Assembly (NCBI RefSeq): GCF_018613155.1
Contig: NZ_JAGGQU010000008.1
Span: 20,175-84,174, forward strand
DNA: 64,000 nt
Direction: 5' to 3'
From: Bacillus sp. ISL-55
Lineage (GTDB): Bacteria > Bacillota > Bacilli > Bacillales > Cytobacillaceae
Positions 46,101 to 54,453 of this stretch are shown here, piece by piece. The position numbers and the translations under genes were made by a program. The notes beneath the pieces are model-generated. The model saw nothing but the letters and a program-made list of their open reading frames with translations. It was not told where the DNA came from and did not search any database. The first letter of the stretch is position 1. The number at the start of each line of letters is the position of its first letter.

Positions 46101-46225
46101 TGGCGATTACCGTAATCGGTGGTTTGACCAGTTCGACACTATTAACCCTGATGATCGTACCGATTGTTTATGAAGTTTTATCTAAGATTTTTAAGAAAAA
46201 CCGTAAGGAAGTTGTTGAAAACTAA
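43142..46225 (+). CDS. RND family efflux transporter (SwrC/YerP-like)
   Basis: A 1027 aa resistance-nodulation-division exporter with 12 TM helices in two halves and two large extracytoplasmic loops, like Bacillus SwrC (surfactin and drug export). Start RNLVNFVLGNKLAVWLL; the TM4 proton-relay region VAIGRVIDDSIVVVENIYR and repeat-2 motif GIVVTNAIVLVDRI are present. GTG 43142 follows TTGAGGTAGG. No adaptor or outer-membrane partner is nearby, as expected in Gram-positives. Likely controlled by the TetR-type operator upstream; the regulator is not in this window. Confidence 0.93.
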   Translation: MRNLVNFVLGNKLAVWLLTIIITVSGIYSGTRMNMETIPNISIPYLMVMDVYPGATPEKVMEDVSIPIEKAVEGLEDVKYVYSNSYSNMSSIQVEYEYGIDMDEAKRALQSALDAVKLPEGAQEPTITAISMNMMPVAALSVSSSTEDIVELTSTVGEIILPKIDKIDGVASVTMTGQHIEEVNLTYDEAKLGQFGLTETNVKEMIQASNLGVSLGLFEFKEGEQAVAVDGKFTTTDELKNMLIPVTPSAGNPSPFVKLSELAKIELVGKVQSISRTNGENAIALQIVKEQQANTVDVVNAVKDLVKEEEAKIDGLVIEVSLDQGKPIEESVFTMIEKALFGGLIAILVILLFLRDFKSTIISIVSIPVSIFMALLLLNWMDITLNIMTLGAITVAIGRVIDDSIVVVENIYRRLHLKEERLTGRALVREATIEMFKPILSSTLVTVAVFAPLIFVGGMVGELFTPFALTMTFALGASLIVAITIVPALSHFLFRKKLYGEKSESSHKEVGKLANWYKGALNKSLNHKVITSLIAVVMLVGSLALTPIIGFSFMGSEEDKVMYLTYTPKAGELKDETIENVAEVEEEMLKRDDIDIVQVSINEEADQMAAMMGGGAGGALMYLIFDPEMENFSEVRDELEDYVFNIGNSGEWKSQNFGGMSMPENEISYTLYSEDLGKLTSTVKMVEDELKTVQGLEDVTSSAEDAYVEYTFKVEQDELLQYGLTAGQIVMMLNPNKSKEVLTTVEKDGDSLDVIVQQEQAEQPESIDDILATEVQTARGTTMPLSELVKVEEGSTMNTLARSKGQYYASVSGTVVSKDISKAAAEAEKAIDQLDLPKGVEVGVDGVQADMTETFTQLGVAMLAAIAIVYFILVVTFREGVAPFAILFSLPFAVIGSFVGLLIAGETISVSVMMGLLMLIGIVVTNAIVLVDRIIHMEREGLTMREAVLEAGATRLRPILMTAIATVGALIPLAIGSGGGGLISKGLAITVIGGLTSSTLLTLMIVPIVYEVLSKIFKKNRKEVVEN

Positions 46226-46231
46226 TCAAAA

Positions 46232-46270
46232 AGAGCCCTGGTGGATGACCGGTCGTCCTGCTAGGGCTTC
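46232..46270 (+). terminator. Terminator after the RND gene
   Basis: AGCCCTGGTGGATGACC / GGTCGTCCTGCTAGGGCT long imperfect hairpin; the tail is only moderately T-rich. Its loop region reads TGACCGGTC, close to the promoter operator core. Confidence 0.6.
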
Positions 46271-46361
46271 TATCTATACTGAAGTCTCCTGTAATACGAT
46301 AGGAATATCACCGAAACTTGGCTATAATTAAGCTTAATATCAAATAACGGAGGCTTCGAAC

Positions 46362-46697
46362 ATGTCTAATTTGCCTAATTGCCCAAAATGCGGCTCAGAA
46401 TATACTTATGAGGATGGCACCCTCCTGGTTTGTCCAGAATGCGCCCATGAATGGGATCCTGCTGCTGATACTTCTATTGAAGAGGATAGCAAAGTGATCA
46501 AAGATGCGAATGGCAATGTCCTGAACGATGGAGACACAGTTTCTGTCATCAAGGACCTTAAAGTTAATTCTTCTGTGATAAAAATCGGAACTAAGGCTAA
46601 AAATATCCGTCTAGTGGATGGCGACCATGATATTGAGTGTAAACTTGAAGGATTTGGAGCAATGAAACTTAAGTCTGAATTTGTAAAGAAAATATAG
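46362..46697 (+). CDS. PhnA/YjdM-type zinc-ribbon protein
   Basis: A 111 aa protein with an N-terminal zinc ribbon ([25 protein letters not shown]) and the PhnA C-terminal domain ([24 protein letters not shown] ... [16 protein letters not shown]). It is named after the phosphonate operon but relatives occur without phosphonate genes, as here, and the biochemical role is uncertain. Monocistronic with a downstream hairpin. Confidence 0.93.
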   Translation: MSNLPNCPKCGSEYTYEDGTLLVCPECAHEWDPAADTSIEEDSKVIKDANGNVLNDGDTVSVIKDLKVNSSVIKIGTKAKNIRLVDGDHDIECKLEGFGAMKLKSEFVKKI

Positions 46698-46706
46698 AAC
46701 AATTAT

Positions 46707-46731
46707 CGCCAGGCATTTTGCCTGGCTTTTG
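46707..46731 (+). terminator. Terminator after phnA-like gene
   Basis: CGCCAGGC / GCCTGGC stem with ATTTT loop, then TTTTG. Confidence 0.8.
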
Positions 46732-47157
46732 TTTTGTTTCGCTCTCTTCTTCCTCTTTCGCCAGGTTTCGACTGTTTCAGGCTCTAACCATCAGATAGGG
46801 GAGGGGAGTTGTTCCATTCACCATACCCAATGACTTTTCGTATAGCTAACATCGGAAACAGAGTTGGGTTCTATATTAGTTGACGACATTTGATGTGCAT
46901 GATTCATCGTACCTTTGATTAAAATATCTCCTCATAACTTACAAAGCGCCTAATCAATTTCCCCCTCGCAGTTTCTCAATATTCCCAGAAGCACCCCATC
47001 TGAATTAAAATCTTTCCGGATTTCTTTTTGTGCTGGCTAAAGTTTTTCTTTAGATACGAGTATACTCACAGAAAAATAATAAGTAAGGTGAGTAGGGGAG
47101 GTGAGATAAGGTGAGAATTTATGGGAATTAATTGAAATTAATAAGAACTAAAATCAA
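46732..47157. other. Gene-free region before the parC-like array
   Basis: No supported ORF. It contains a palindrome GAGTATACTC near 47058-47067 and a purine-rich stretch with three GGTGAG copies (47091-47117). Confidence 0.5.
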
Positions 47158-47333
47158 AGTATACAAACTTGTAAACAAGTATACGTTTTGTAAACAAGGT
47201 GTTTACAATTATGTTTACATGTATACAAAGTTGTATACATCTTGTTAAACCAACATGTATACAACTTTGTATTCATTGTGTACAATTATGTATACAATTA
47301 GTGTGAGATTTACAGCCTGTTTACATGTTTACA
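47158..47333. repeat. parC-like iteron array, about 14 copies of TGTWTACA
   Basis: Eight-base motifs TGTATACA, TGTTTACA or TGTAAACA start at 47158, 47170, 47178, 47189, 47200, 47212, 47220, 47232, 47256, 47268, 47277, 47289, 47318 and 47326, mostly 8 or 11-12 bp apart, with one outlier AGTATACA at 47403 near the parM ribosome site. The array directly precedes an actin-like/RHH gene pair, the place of the centromere and operator in parMRC modules. Confidence 0.75.
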
Positions 47334-47442
47334 TTTATATTTCTTTTTACTCGATTTTCTTGCAGTATCTATTATTTACCTTTACCTTTAAAATAGTAAG
47401 TGAGTATACATAAACTTAGATTATTGAAAAGGAATGATAGAA

Positions 47443-48618
47443 ATGACGAAATCTAGAATTGCAGCTGTTGATGTTGGTAACGATTCTATTAAAGCTATTT
47501 TTGGAGAATTTGATAATGAGTTGAACATCCCTAATATCGTAGCAAGGGACACAGAAGACCGTCCTGTCATCGGTATCGAGGAGCTTGATACGAAGGATCC
47601 TCTCGATGGAATTCATGTTCGTGTCCACTCCCCTGCCCTGAAGGATAATAACGCTATTTATCGTGTCGGCAATCTGGCGACTAAAAGTGATAATGCGACA
47701 GAACTTGATCCTGGAAGCAGCAAGTCCGAGGAAGATCAGACATTGATTATGTTGTTCGCAACTCTCGCATTAGATGCAGTCAATGAAGATAATGCAAAGC
47801 TTTTTCCGAAAAACAAGAATGTCATCGATGCGAATTATACCCTTGGTACTGGGCTTCCGCTTCGTGAAGTCAAGGAAGGGAAAGATGCTGGCTACCGTTC
47901 TAAGCTGGTAGGTTCTGTCCACCAGGTAGAATTCCTTGTTACTCCTAAATACCAGGGTCTGAAAGTGAATATCAAATTTGATGAAGTAAAGGTTTACCCT
48001 GAGGGCTTCGCTGCTTATATCAATCTAGTAATGGACAATAGCCTGAAAATCATCAACAAAGACCTTATTGATAGAAGAATCCTTATTCAGGATATCGGCG
48101 GCTTATCAACAGATATCGCTGTAATCAAAAACCGCAATGTTGATGATGATAAGGCACAGGGCTTCAACCTTGGTGTATCTGAGGCATTAGAGCAAATCAG
48201 GGAAGAAATCCGCAGCAAGCATGGCGTCGAGTTAGACAGCCGAACAGATGTTGTAGAAATCATCACGCGCAAGAATGACCGCAACCACATCATGGTTAAG
48301 GGAAGCCGGACAAGCGTCCATGATATCACTGACCGTATCCTTCTCGAACTGGCTAAGAAGCAATACCGCCTGCTTCGCAATGTCTGGGCAAAGAACTCAC
48401 AGACTGAGATCTGCTACTTTGTCGGCGGCGGCGCAACAGTTTTAAAAGAATACATTAAAACATTAAACAACAATCTTGATGGCTATAACATCGAATTCTT
48501 CGAGGATGAAAAAGAGAGCATCTGGATGATGGCCAATGCTTACTATAAGCTCATCATGGATTATGTTAAGAAATCAGAGAAGAGCAGCAAAGCCGCTTCT
48601 GAACCTGTTAAAAGCTAA
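47443..48618 (+). CDS. ParM-like actin-fold filament protein
   Basis: A 391 aa actin-like ATPase of the ParM/StbA/Alp group. Phosphate-1 motif AAVDVGNDSIKAIFG at residues 6-20, phosphate-2 ILIQDIGGLSTDIAV near 213, and the adenosine motif CYFVGGGATVLKEY near 325 are intact. In plasmids such proteins polymerise and push apart centromeres bound by ParR. ATG 47443 has AAAAGGA with nine-base spacing; ATG 47434 is too close. The next gene, 14 bp downstream, is RHH-like. Chromosomal context suggests a domesticated or chromosomal segregation or cytoskeletal role. Confidence 0.85.
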   Translation: MTKSRIAAVDVGNDSIKAIFGEFDNELNIPNIVARDTEDRPVIGIEELDTKDPLDGIHVRVHSPALKDNNAIYRVGNLATKSDNATELDPGSSKSEEDQTLIMLFATLALDAVNEDNAKLFPKNKNVIDANYTLGTGLPLREVKEGKDAGYRSKLVGSVHQVEFLVTPKYQGLKVNIKFDEVKVYPEGFAAYINLVMDNSLKIINKDLIDRRILIQDIGGLSTDIAVIKNRNVDDDKAQGFNLGVSEALEQIREEIRSKHGVELDSRTDVVEIITRKNDRNHIMVKGSRTSVHDITDRILLELAKKQYRLLRNVWAKNSQTEICYFVGGGATVLKEYIKTLNNNLDGYNIEFFEDEKESIWMMANAYYKLIMDYVKKSEKSSKAASEPVKS

Positions 48619-48632
48619 AATAAGGTGATTTT

Positions 48633-49226
48633 ATGAAAAAAACCAACCCAAATGAGATTAAGAGGGGACAGGCACTATCGTTCCGGATCCCATCTGATAC
48701 ACCAGACCATATCTTAAGGCATCTTCAAAAATTAAAAGAAACCGAGAGAAGAAATTTCTCCAGCAAGATTGCCGATTTTGTCTTGCAGGGTGTAGGGAAT
48801 TCATATTCCAGGGAACGCGAAACGATTACCATCCCTCTCCCTCGCAATCTTAGCAAATCGCAACGGGATTGGATTAAGCATGAGCATTCAGAAGCTTTGC
48901 TGGGCAATATCGTGTATCACCTGATGACAGACCCAATACGGGCAACGGCACTGCTTGCATCATTGAACAGTAAGTCAACAGAAATTGATGAAGCCCTGTA
49001 CCTTCAGGAAGAGGAAATGGACCTTCCACCGGTGAATGCAGCAGAGGATTCATCGGTAATGGAAGAGACTGCTTCAACGACTGAAAACGATTCAGTGGAT
49101 GATGACCTTGATTCATTTGTCTGGGAGTCAATTGAGCAGGCTGATAAACCAAAAGAGGAAACCGAAGAGAAGGAAGAAGATTTGGACGACCTTCTTGGAG
49201 ATTTCCTTGCTAAAATGAATAAATAA
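48633..49226 (+). CDS. ParR-like ribbon-helix-helix DNA-binding adaptor
   Basis: A 197 aa protein with an N-terminal segment ALSFRIPSDTPDHILRHLQ-x-FSSKIADFVLQGV typical of a ribbon-helix-helix domain, a second alpha-helical part to about residue 120, and a strongly acidic C-terminal tail ending DDLLGDFLAKMNK. In ParR proteins the RHH part binds iterons and the C-terminal tip binds the ParM filament, which fits this layout. Family assignment is by organisation and pairing with the actin-like gene, so less certain than for ParM. Confidence 0.72.
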   Translation: MKKTNPNEIKRGQALSFRIPSDTPDHILRHLQKLKETERRNFSSKIADFVLQGVGNSYSRERETITIPLPRNLSKSQRDWIKHEHSEALLGNIVYHLMTDPIRATALLASLNSKSTEIDEALYLQEEEMDLPPVNAAEDSSVMEETASTTENDSVDDDLDSFVWESIEQADKPKEETEEKEEDLDDLLGDFLAKMNK

Positions 49227-49234
49227 CCAGAAAC

Positions 49235-49271
49235 AACCCATGGGTGCAAAGCTGCCCATGGGTTCTTTTTT
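49235..49271 (+). terminator. Terminator after the parMR-like operon
   Basis: AACCCATGGG / CCCATGGGTT perfect stem followed by a seven-T run. Confidence 0.88.
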
Positions 49272-49327
49272 TATTGTTCACGGAAATTATAAAATCATTT
49301 AGGTGTGGATAACTGCCTGTGGTTTTC

Positions 49328-49624
49328 TTAATCCAGCTCCAGCGCCTAGCCCGTCGAGTCGCTTGTCTAGTATCGCCTACTAGAAACTCCGAAACTTCAA
49401 CTCCGCCGGCAGAAGCAAAAAGCGCTTCTTTGGCGGAGTCTCCAGTTTCTGCGTTTCTGGACAGTCGGCTATACATTTCTATTTCGAGACGCCCATTGAA
49501 GTCAAAGAACGACTTCATTGGCCGTCCCTCCGAGGCACAGGACGTGCTAGACCCGCCAGCCACACGATGTGGCGTTTCAGGCGGGCAGCGCTTGTCGGGG
49601 CTGAACGAGTCGCTTGCGGTTTTT
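49328..49624 (-). repeat. Dispersed modular repeat, copy 3, with long hairpin insert
   Basis: It opens CTCCAGCGCCTAGCCCGTCGAG and ends with the CCATTGAAGTC...CGACTTCATTGG, GAGGCAC...GACCCGCCAGCCAC...GGCGGGCAGCGCTTGTCGGGGCTGA modules shared with 1-151. Between them is a palindromic insert (49382-49458) whose arms AGAAACTCCGAAACT and AGTTTCTGCGTTTCT enclose ACTCCGCC/GGCGGAGT and AGAAGC/GCTTCT. It lies immediately downstream of pepF. Confidence 0.88.
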
Positions 49625-49628
49625 GTTC

Positions 49629-51446
49629 TTATTGATAAGATTGCTCAAGTTCGTCAATCAATGAACCGACATAAGAAACTGCTTTCCGCACTGGTTCTGG
49701 TGTCGACATATCCAGTCCTGCATGTTTCAGCAGCTCGAGTGGTTTCATGGTGCCGCCCGCACGGAGTACCTCAAGCCAGCGGTCTACAGCAGGCTGGCCT
49801 TCTTCCTGGATCAGCTGGGATACGGCCGTTGATGCGGTCAAACCTGCAGAGTAAGTGTATGGATACAAGCCCATGTAGTAGTGAGGCTGGCGCATCCAGG
49901 TCAAGCCGGCTCCTTCATCGATTTCCACTGTATCGCCCCAGAAGCCTTTAAGGACGTCTGTTTTGATTTCTGTCAAAGTTTTTGCTGTCAGGGCTTTGCC
50001 GGCTTCAGCATGGGCGTATACACGCCTCTGATACTCTGCCTCAAGCAGATGTGTGACAAAGTTATGATAGTACGTTCCCAGGAGCTGCAGAATGACCCAG
50101 CGGCTCATTTGCGCATCATCTTTATTTTTTTCGAGAAGATGCTGTGCGAGAAGCATCTCATTCATCGTGGATGGAGCTTCGATAAAATACATGGACGGTC
50201 GTACGTTCATGATGCGCTGGTTTTCGTTAGCCAGGTAGAAATGTCCAGCATGCCCGAACTCGTGAGCAAGTGTGAAGCAGCCGCGCATATTATCTGCCCA
50301 TGTAATCAGGATATATGGATGTGATCCATATGGGCTTGAGCAGAATGCTCCTGTGGATTTGCCGACATTATCGGCAAGGTCTACCCATCTCTCTTCAAAA
50401 CCTTTTTCAATCATAGCAGTATAATCTGAGCCCATTACTTTTAGTGCCTCTGTAATGACCGCACGGGCCTCTTCATAGGTGATTTCCGGATCAAATTCCG
50501 GGTCAAATGGAGCCTTTAAGTCACAGAACATCATTTTGTCCAGGCCTAATACCTTTTTCTTCAATTCTGCAAAGCGTCGCATATGCGGTGCCAGTTCTTT
50601 ATAGATGATATCAATTTGGTTATTGTACATCTCGGGTGTTACCTGCTGTGACTCAAGGAGCATATGTGTAACGGATTCATAATTTCGCAGCTTTGCTAGA
50701 GTAACCTGTTTTTTAACCTCAGTTGCATAAGTTGCAGCAATTGTATTTTGATATTGTTTTAGTGTCGAGACAAAGGAATCATATGCTTTTCTGCGGACAT
50801 ATGTGTCTGGAGAAAATTCATAACGGCTCTCAAATAATGCGAAAGAGACTGGCAGTTCATTTCCCTCTTCATCCTGAATTGAGGAGAACTGCATGTCGGC
50901 AAGCTTAGCCATTCCATAAACATTGTAAGGAGCAGAATGGACCTCACCAAGCGCCGCTAGTACTTCTTCAGTTTCAGGCGACAGCTTATGCTTTTTGGTT
51001 TCTAATAGTTCTAATAAGTTCTTTTTGAAGGGTTCCAGAGCAGGTTCTTCCTGAAGGAATTCTTCAATTTTTCCATCCTCGAAATCCAGTATTTCAGATG
51101 AGATAAATGATAGAGCAGACATAGCTTGTGTGCCTATGGCTGCTACTTTAGCGGAATTTGCCTGATTCACAGGGTCGGTACCATCAGCAGATTGCTTCAA
51201 GCTTGCGTATGTACGGACTTTGACCAATTTTTTCGTTAGCTCTTCCTGAGCAGTAAGGCATTCCAGCAATGCCTTTGAACCTGTATGTAAGCTACCTTTA
51301 AAATCTGTCAATTTTTTGACGTCATCTTCAATCTCTTTCAACGCCGTCTCCCATTCTTGGTCAGTTTGGAATAAATCATCCAGATTCCATGTCAAATCAA
51401 CAGGGACCTCAGAACGGACAAGGCGTTTTTCAATCGTTTTAGTCAA
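49629..51446 (-). CDS. pepF: Oligoendopeptidase F
   Basis: Cytosolic M3 zinc metallopeptidase, 605 aa, cleaving oligopeptides. The zinc motif HEFGHAGH near residue 395 is intact, with the distal E of the M3B family in FIEAPSTMNEMLLAQ. The start is TTG 51446, directly after AAAGGAGGAGATCAA on the minus strand. It is flanked downstream by the modular repeat copy 3, whose hairpin could serve as the terminator. Confidence 0.96.
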   Translation of the reverse strand: MTKTIEKRLVRSEVPVDLTWNLDDLFQTDQEWETALKEIEDDVKKLTDFKGSLHTGSKALLECLTAQEELTKKLVKVRTYASLKQSADGTDPVNQANSAKVAAIGTQAMSALSFISSEILDFEDGKIEEFLQEEPALEPFKKNLLELLETKKHKLSPETEEVLAALGEVHSAPYNVYGMAKLADMQFSSIQDEEGNELPVSFALFESRYEFSPDTYVRRKAYDSFVSTLKQYQNTIAATYATEVKKQVTLAKLRNYESVTHMLLESQQVTPEMYNNQIDIIYKELAPHMRRFAELKKKVLGLDKMMFCDLKAPFDPEFDPEITYEEARAVITEALKVMGSDYTAMIEKGFEERWVDLADNVGKSTGAFCSSPYGSHPYILITWADNMRGCFTLAHEFGHAGHFYLANENQRIMNVRPSMYFIEAPSTMNEMLLAQHLLEKNKDDAQMSRWVILQLLGTYYHNFVTHLLEAEYQRRVYAHAEAGKALTAKTLTEIKTDVLKGFWGDTVEIDEGAGLTWMRQPHYYMGLYPYTYSAGLTASTAVSQLIQEEGQPAVDRWLEVLRAGGTMKPLELLKHAGLDMSTPEPVRKAVSYVGSLIDELEQSYQ

Positions 51447-51616
51447 ATTGATCTCCTCCTTTTATAAGTTAATATTACTACGATATTCGAAATAATTTAA
51501 GTTAAAGTTGAATTATTTAAAAAATTTTAAAAACTAACCGCATTAAATTCTATGGAAAAGGTGTTTTCTCTGGTTTATGATAATTAATAAATTCGCATTT
51601 TATAGGTGGGAGTCAG

Positions 51617-53242
51617 TTGATTCTAATAGATTACATCATAAATCTCTCTATGCTTTCTTTATTGATCAGTACTCCTTTAATAATCCGTTCATATTTGAAC
51701 TTTAAGCCACTCAAGCAGCTGCGGATTTGGGCAGGATTATATGCGGGAATTGTTTCCTCCGTGCTCGTTAGCTTATCTTTCCAGGATCAAGGATATTCAT
51801 ATGATATCCGTTACGCCGTTATTATTTTGGTCTTTGCTTATCTTGGGCCAGGCCCAGGCATGATTACCGGCAGCTTTGCATTGGTGTCCAGGTTAATGGT
51901 ATCTGAAAACTGGTTTCCAGCAATAGTTGGCTGGTTAATCGTCATGACGGTTTTGATCGTAATTCACAAATTTATTATTCATTTTAATCCAGTCAGACGC
52001 TACATAATTTTACTGTGTTCTTACATAGTCACTTATATTATTACGGTCCCGATTGTTTTAAACATAGTTAGAGACAATTCAGTTTTTCATCTTCAATATT
52101 TACTTTTTGTTTCAATAGGAGTTCTTTTGGGTGGATTATTAATAGAATCATATGAAAAGTTATATAGAATCATCCAGGAACGGAAGAGGATGGAGCAGAC
52201 GCTGGAGGAAAGTGAATCAAAATATCGTCTCATCGCTGAGAATACATCAGATCTCATCATGGTAATGGATAAAGAGCACTCAATCAGTTACTTCTCTCCT
52301 TCTCATGAGCTGGCGTTGGGGTACAAGGTTCCAGAGCTTGAAAAAATGAAAATCTGTAAGTTGATTCACCCAGATGACGTTGTGAATTTCAGGGAAACAA
52401 TCACAAAGATCATGGAATATAAAGAATCACTGCCAGTAGAGTTTCGCTTCCAGCATAAAAATGGAAAATGGTTGGATTTTGAGTCCCGCTGCATGCCGGT
52501 TATGGATGATTCTCAAACAATCGAGCATATTGTGATCATAAGCAGGGATATTTCTGAGCGCAAAAAAGCGGAAGAGATTCTTTTGCAATCCGAAAAGCTA
52601 TCGATTGTGGGGGAATTGGCAGCAGGTGTAGCCCATGAAATACGGAATCCGCTTACGACAATAAAAGGGTTTGTCCAGTTGTATAGAAAAGAAAATGAAT
52701 CGAATGAAATACACGACTTGCTTCTAAGTGAACTAGAGAGAATCGAAACGATAACAAGTGAAATGCTTTCTTTAGGAAAACCGCAGGCTATCCAGCTTAA
52801 CCAGGCCAACTTGTGTGATTTAATCGATCATACTGTCGAATTCCTATCCCCGCAGGCCAATATGAAAAATATACAATTCATCCGAAGTTATCTGGGTACA
52901 GATTTCTTCATAACCTGTGAGAAAAACCAGATTAAGCAAGTGATCTTGAATATTTTTAAGAATGCTATGGAGGCCATGCCGAAGGGCGGAAATATTGATA
53001 TTAAACTGCAAAAAGGGATAGATGGTGAATGTATTATTTCTGTTCAAGATGAAGGTTGCGGAATTCCAGAAGAATTGCTTCCGCGCTTAGGAGAGCCATT
53101 TTACACATTGAAGGAGAAAGGGACGGGGCTAGGGTTGATGATTTGCCATAAAATCATTAAACAGCATAATGGGACGATTTCTTATCATAGTAAGATAGAC
53201 AATGGGACCTTAGTTGAAATAAGACTCCCCTTAGCGAATTAA
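51617..53242 (+). CDS. PAS sensor histidine kinase, sporulation-kinase type
   Basis: A 541 aa membrane kinase: a 5TM-5TMR_LYT-type N-terminal region of six helices (residues 1-180, with the AYLGPGPGMITGS motif), a PAS domain with PAC (about 200-315), HisKA with H340 in VAHEIRNPLTTIKGF, and HATPase with N box NIFKNAMEAMPKGG, DEGCGIPE and GTGLGLMI. The architecture resembles Bacillus KinB-type kinases that feed the Spo0 phosphorelay; no response regulator is adjacent, which fits an orphan kinase. TTG 51617 follows TAGGTGGGAG. Confidence 0.87.
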   Translation: MILIDYIINLSMLSLLISTPLIIRSYLNFKPLKQLRIWAGLYAGIVSSVLVSLSFQDQGYSYDIRYAVIILVFAYLGPGPGMITGSFALVSRLMVSENWFPAIVGWLIVMTVLIVIHKFIIHFNPVRRYIILLCSYIVTYIITVPIVLNIVRDNSVFHLQYLLFVSIGVLLGGLLIESYEKLYRIIQERKRMEQTLEESESKYRLIAENTSDLIMVMDKEHSISYFSPSHELALGYKVPELEKMKICKLIHPDDVVNFRETITKIMEYKESLPVEFRFQHKNGKWLDFESRCMPVMDDSQTIEHIVIISRDISERKKAEEILLQSEKLSIVGELAAGVAHEIRNPLTTIKGFVQLYRKENESNEIHDLLLSELERIETITSEMLSLGKPQAIQLNQANLCDLIDHTVEFLSPQANMKNIQFIRSYLGTDFFITCEKNQIKQVILNIFKNAMEAMPKGGNIDIKLQKGIDGECIISVQDEGCGIPEELLPRLGEPFYTLKEKGTGLGLMICHKIIKQHNGTISYHSKIDNGTLVEIRLPLAN

Positions 53243-53279
53243 GAAGGAGGATGGCGAAATCAGCCATCCTCCTTCTTGT
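53240..53279. terminator. Bidirectional terminator
   Basis: AAGAAGGAGGATGGC / GCCATCCTCCTTCTT, 15-pair perfect stem between converging genes. Confidence 0.92.
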
Positions 53280-53280
53280 T

Positions 53281-54453
53281 TTATTGGTCCAATGAATGGG
53301 AAGGTTTTGATCGTGCCTGATAGAATTGGTACAAAATCAGGGCAACCATCGATAAAACAATCCCTGAGATATAAGGCATACCAATGGCAATCGAGAACAG
53401 CCATCCTCCTAATGGAGGTCCAATGATCCTGCCGAGGGAATCAAAGGAAGAAAGCAATCCAGTCGTGCCGCCATGTCCGGTCGTTGATTTTTTTGTCAGC
53501 AATGAAGATACACTAGGGCGAATCAATCCATTTCCTATTCCAAAAATGGTCAGGAACAATGCGGCAGTACCAAATCCTTCTGTCAGGAGGATTAATCCGA
53601 AGCCTGCCGCAGAAATGATGATGCCCAGCTGGATGACAATGCCCTCGCCAAGCTTCTTTGTCAGCCTGCCGACAAGCCCTCCCTGTACGATAGCTCCTGC
53701 CAGTCCCATGATCATGAAAATATATCCTAACTCGACGGAACCCAGCCCTGCTTTTTCAGCCGCAAAGTAAGCAAATGTTGCCTCGAGTCCGGACAGAGAA
53801 AGTGAAACGAATAATTGAAGCAAGAACAGCATGGAAAGTGGTCCATTTAAAGCTTGCAGTAATGAGGTTTTCTCCTTATCCTGACTGCTGCGCTGTTCAG
53901 CTGAAAGCGACTCTTTCAATACAAAAGTAACGAATAAGAACGTAACCAAGGATGTCGCTCCTGCAAGATAAAAAGGGGTGCTCAGGCTTGATTGAGAGAA
54001 AACCCCGCCGATTGCCGGACCGAAAATGAATCCAAGTCCAACTGAAGCACCGATGATCCCCATGCCTTTTCCGCGGTCTTCCTCGGATGTGATATCTGCG
54101 ACATAGGCCATGACAGTTGGCATATTAGCCGATGACAAAAATCCTCCGATGATCCTTGCCGCGAACAGCATCCAAAGCTCTGTGGAAAGTGCCATCAAGA
54201 AGAAGGAAAGCGACAGTCCCAGTATACCAACCATGATGACAGGCTTCCTGCCAATCCTGTCGGAAATACGCCCCCACATTGGAGCGAATAAGAACTGCAT
54301 CAAGGAATAGACCGCCATCAATAAACCTAATTGAGTAGGTGTTGCCCCGATTTCTTCTGCGTAAAAAGGGATGACCGGAATAATGATTCCAAAGCCGACC
54401 ATTACGAGAAACATAACTAAAAATAAAATAGGCAAAGCCTTTTTAGTATCCAT
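53281..54453 (-). CDS. MFS multidrug/tetracycline-type efflux protein
   Basis: A 390 aa, 12-TM major facilitator of the DHA1 drug:H+ antiporter group. Motif A GRISDRIGRKPVIM follows TM2, and the motif C GIIGASVGLGFIFGPAIGG is in TM5, marking an exporter. The nearest familiar relatives are TetA/NorA/Bmr-like pumps; the substrate cannot be told. ATG 54453 is preceded by GGAGTG at nine bases; GTG 54465 would overlap that site. Confidence 0.9.
   Translation of the reverse strand: MDTKKALPILFLVMFLVMVGFGIIIPVIPFYAEEIGATPTQLGLLMAVYSLMQFLFAPMWGRISDRIGRKPVIMVGILGLSLSFFLMALSTELWMLFAARIIGGFLSSANMPTVMAYVADITSEEDRGKGMGIIGASVGLGFIFGPAIGGVFSQSSLSTPFYLAGATSLVTFLFVTFVLKESLSAEQRSSQDKEKTSLLQALNGPLSMLFLLQLFVSLSLSGLEATFAYFAAEKAGLGSVELGYIFMIMGLAGAIVQGGLVGRLTKKLGEGIVIQLGIIISAAGFGLILLTEGFGTAALFLTIFGIGNGLIRPSVSSLLTKKSTTGHGGTTGLLSSFDSLGRIIGPPLGGWLFSIAIGMPYISGIVLSMVALILYQFYQARSKPSHSLDQ

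Noticed and set aside
46362-49271. Integrated plasmid or prophage around the parM-like genes
   Set aside because: No replication initiator, integrase, att duplication, phage or transfer gene is nearby; flanks are ordinary chromosomal genes.
49319-49951. 210-codon + strand frame across the modular repeat and pepF end
   Set aside because: It lies in the dispersed repeat and antisense to pepF, without a ribosome site; such frames are common artefacts of this repeat.
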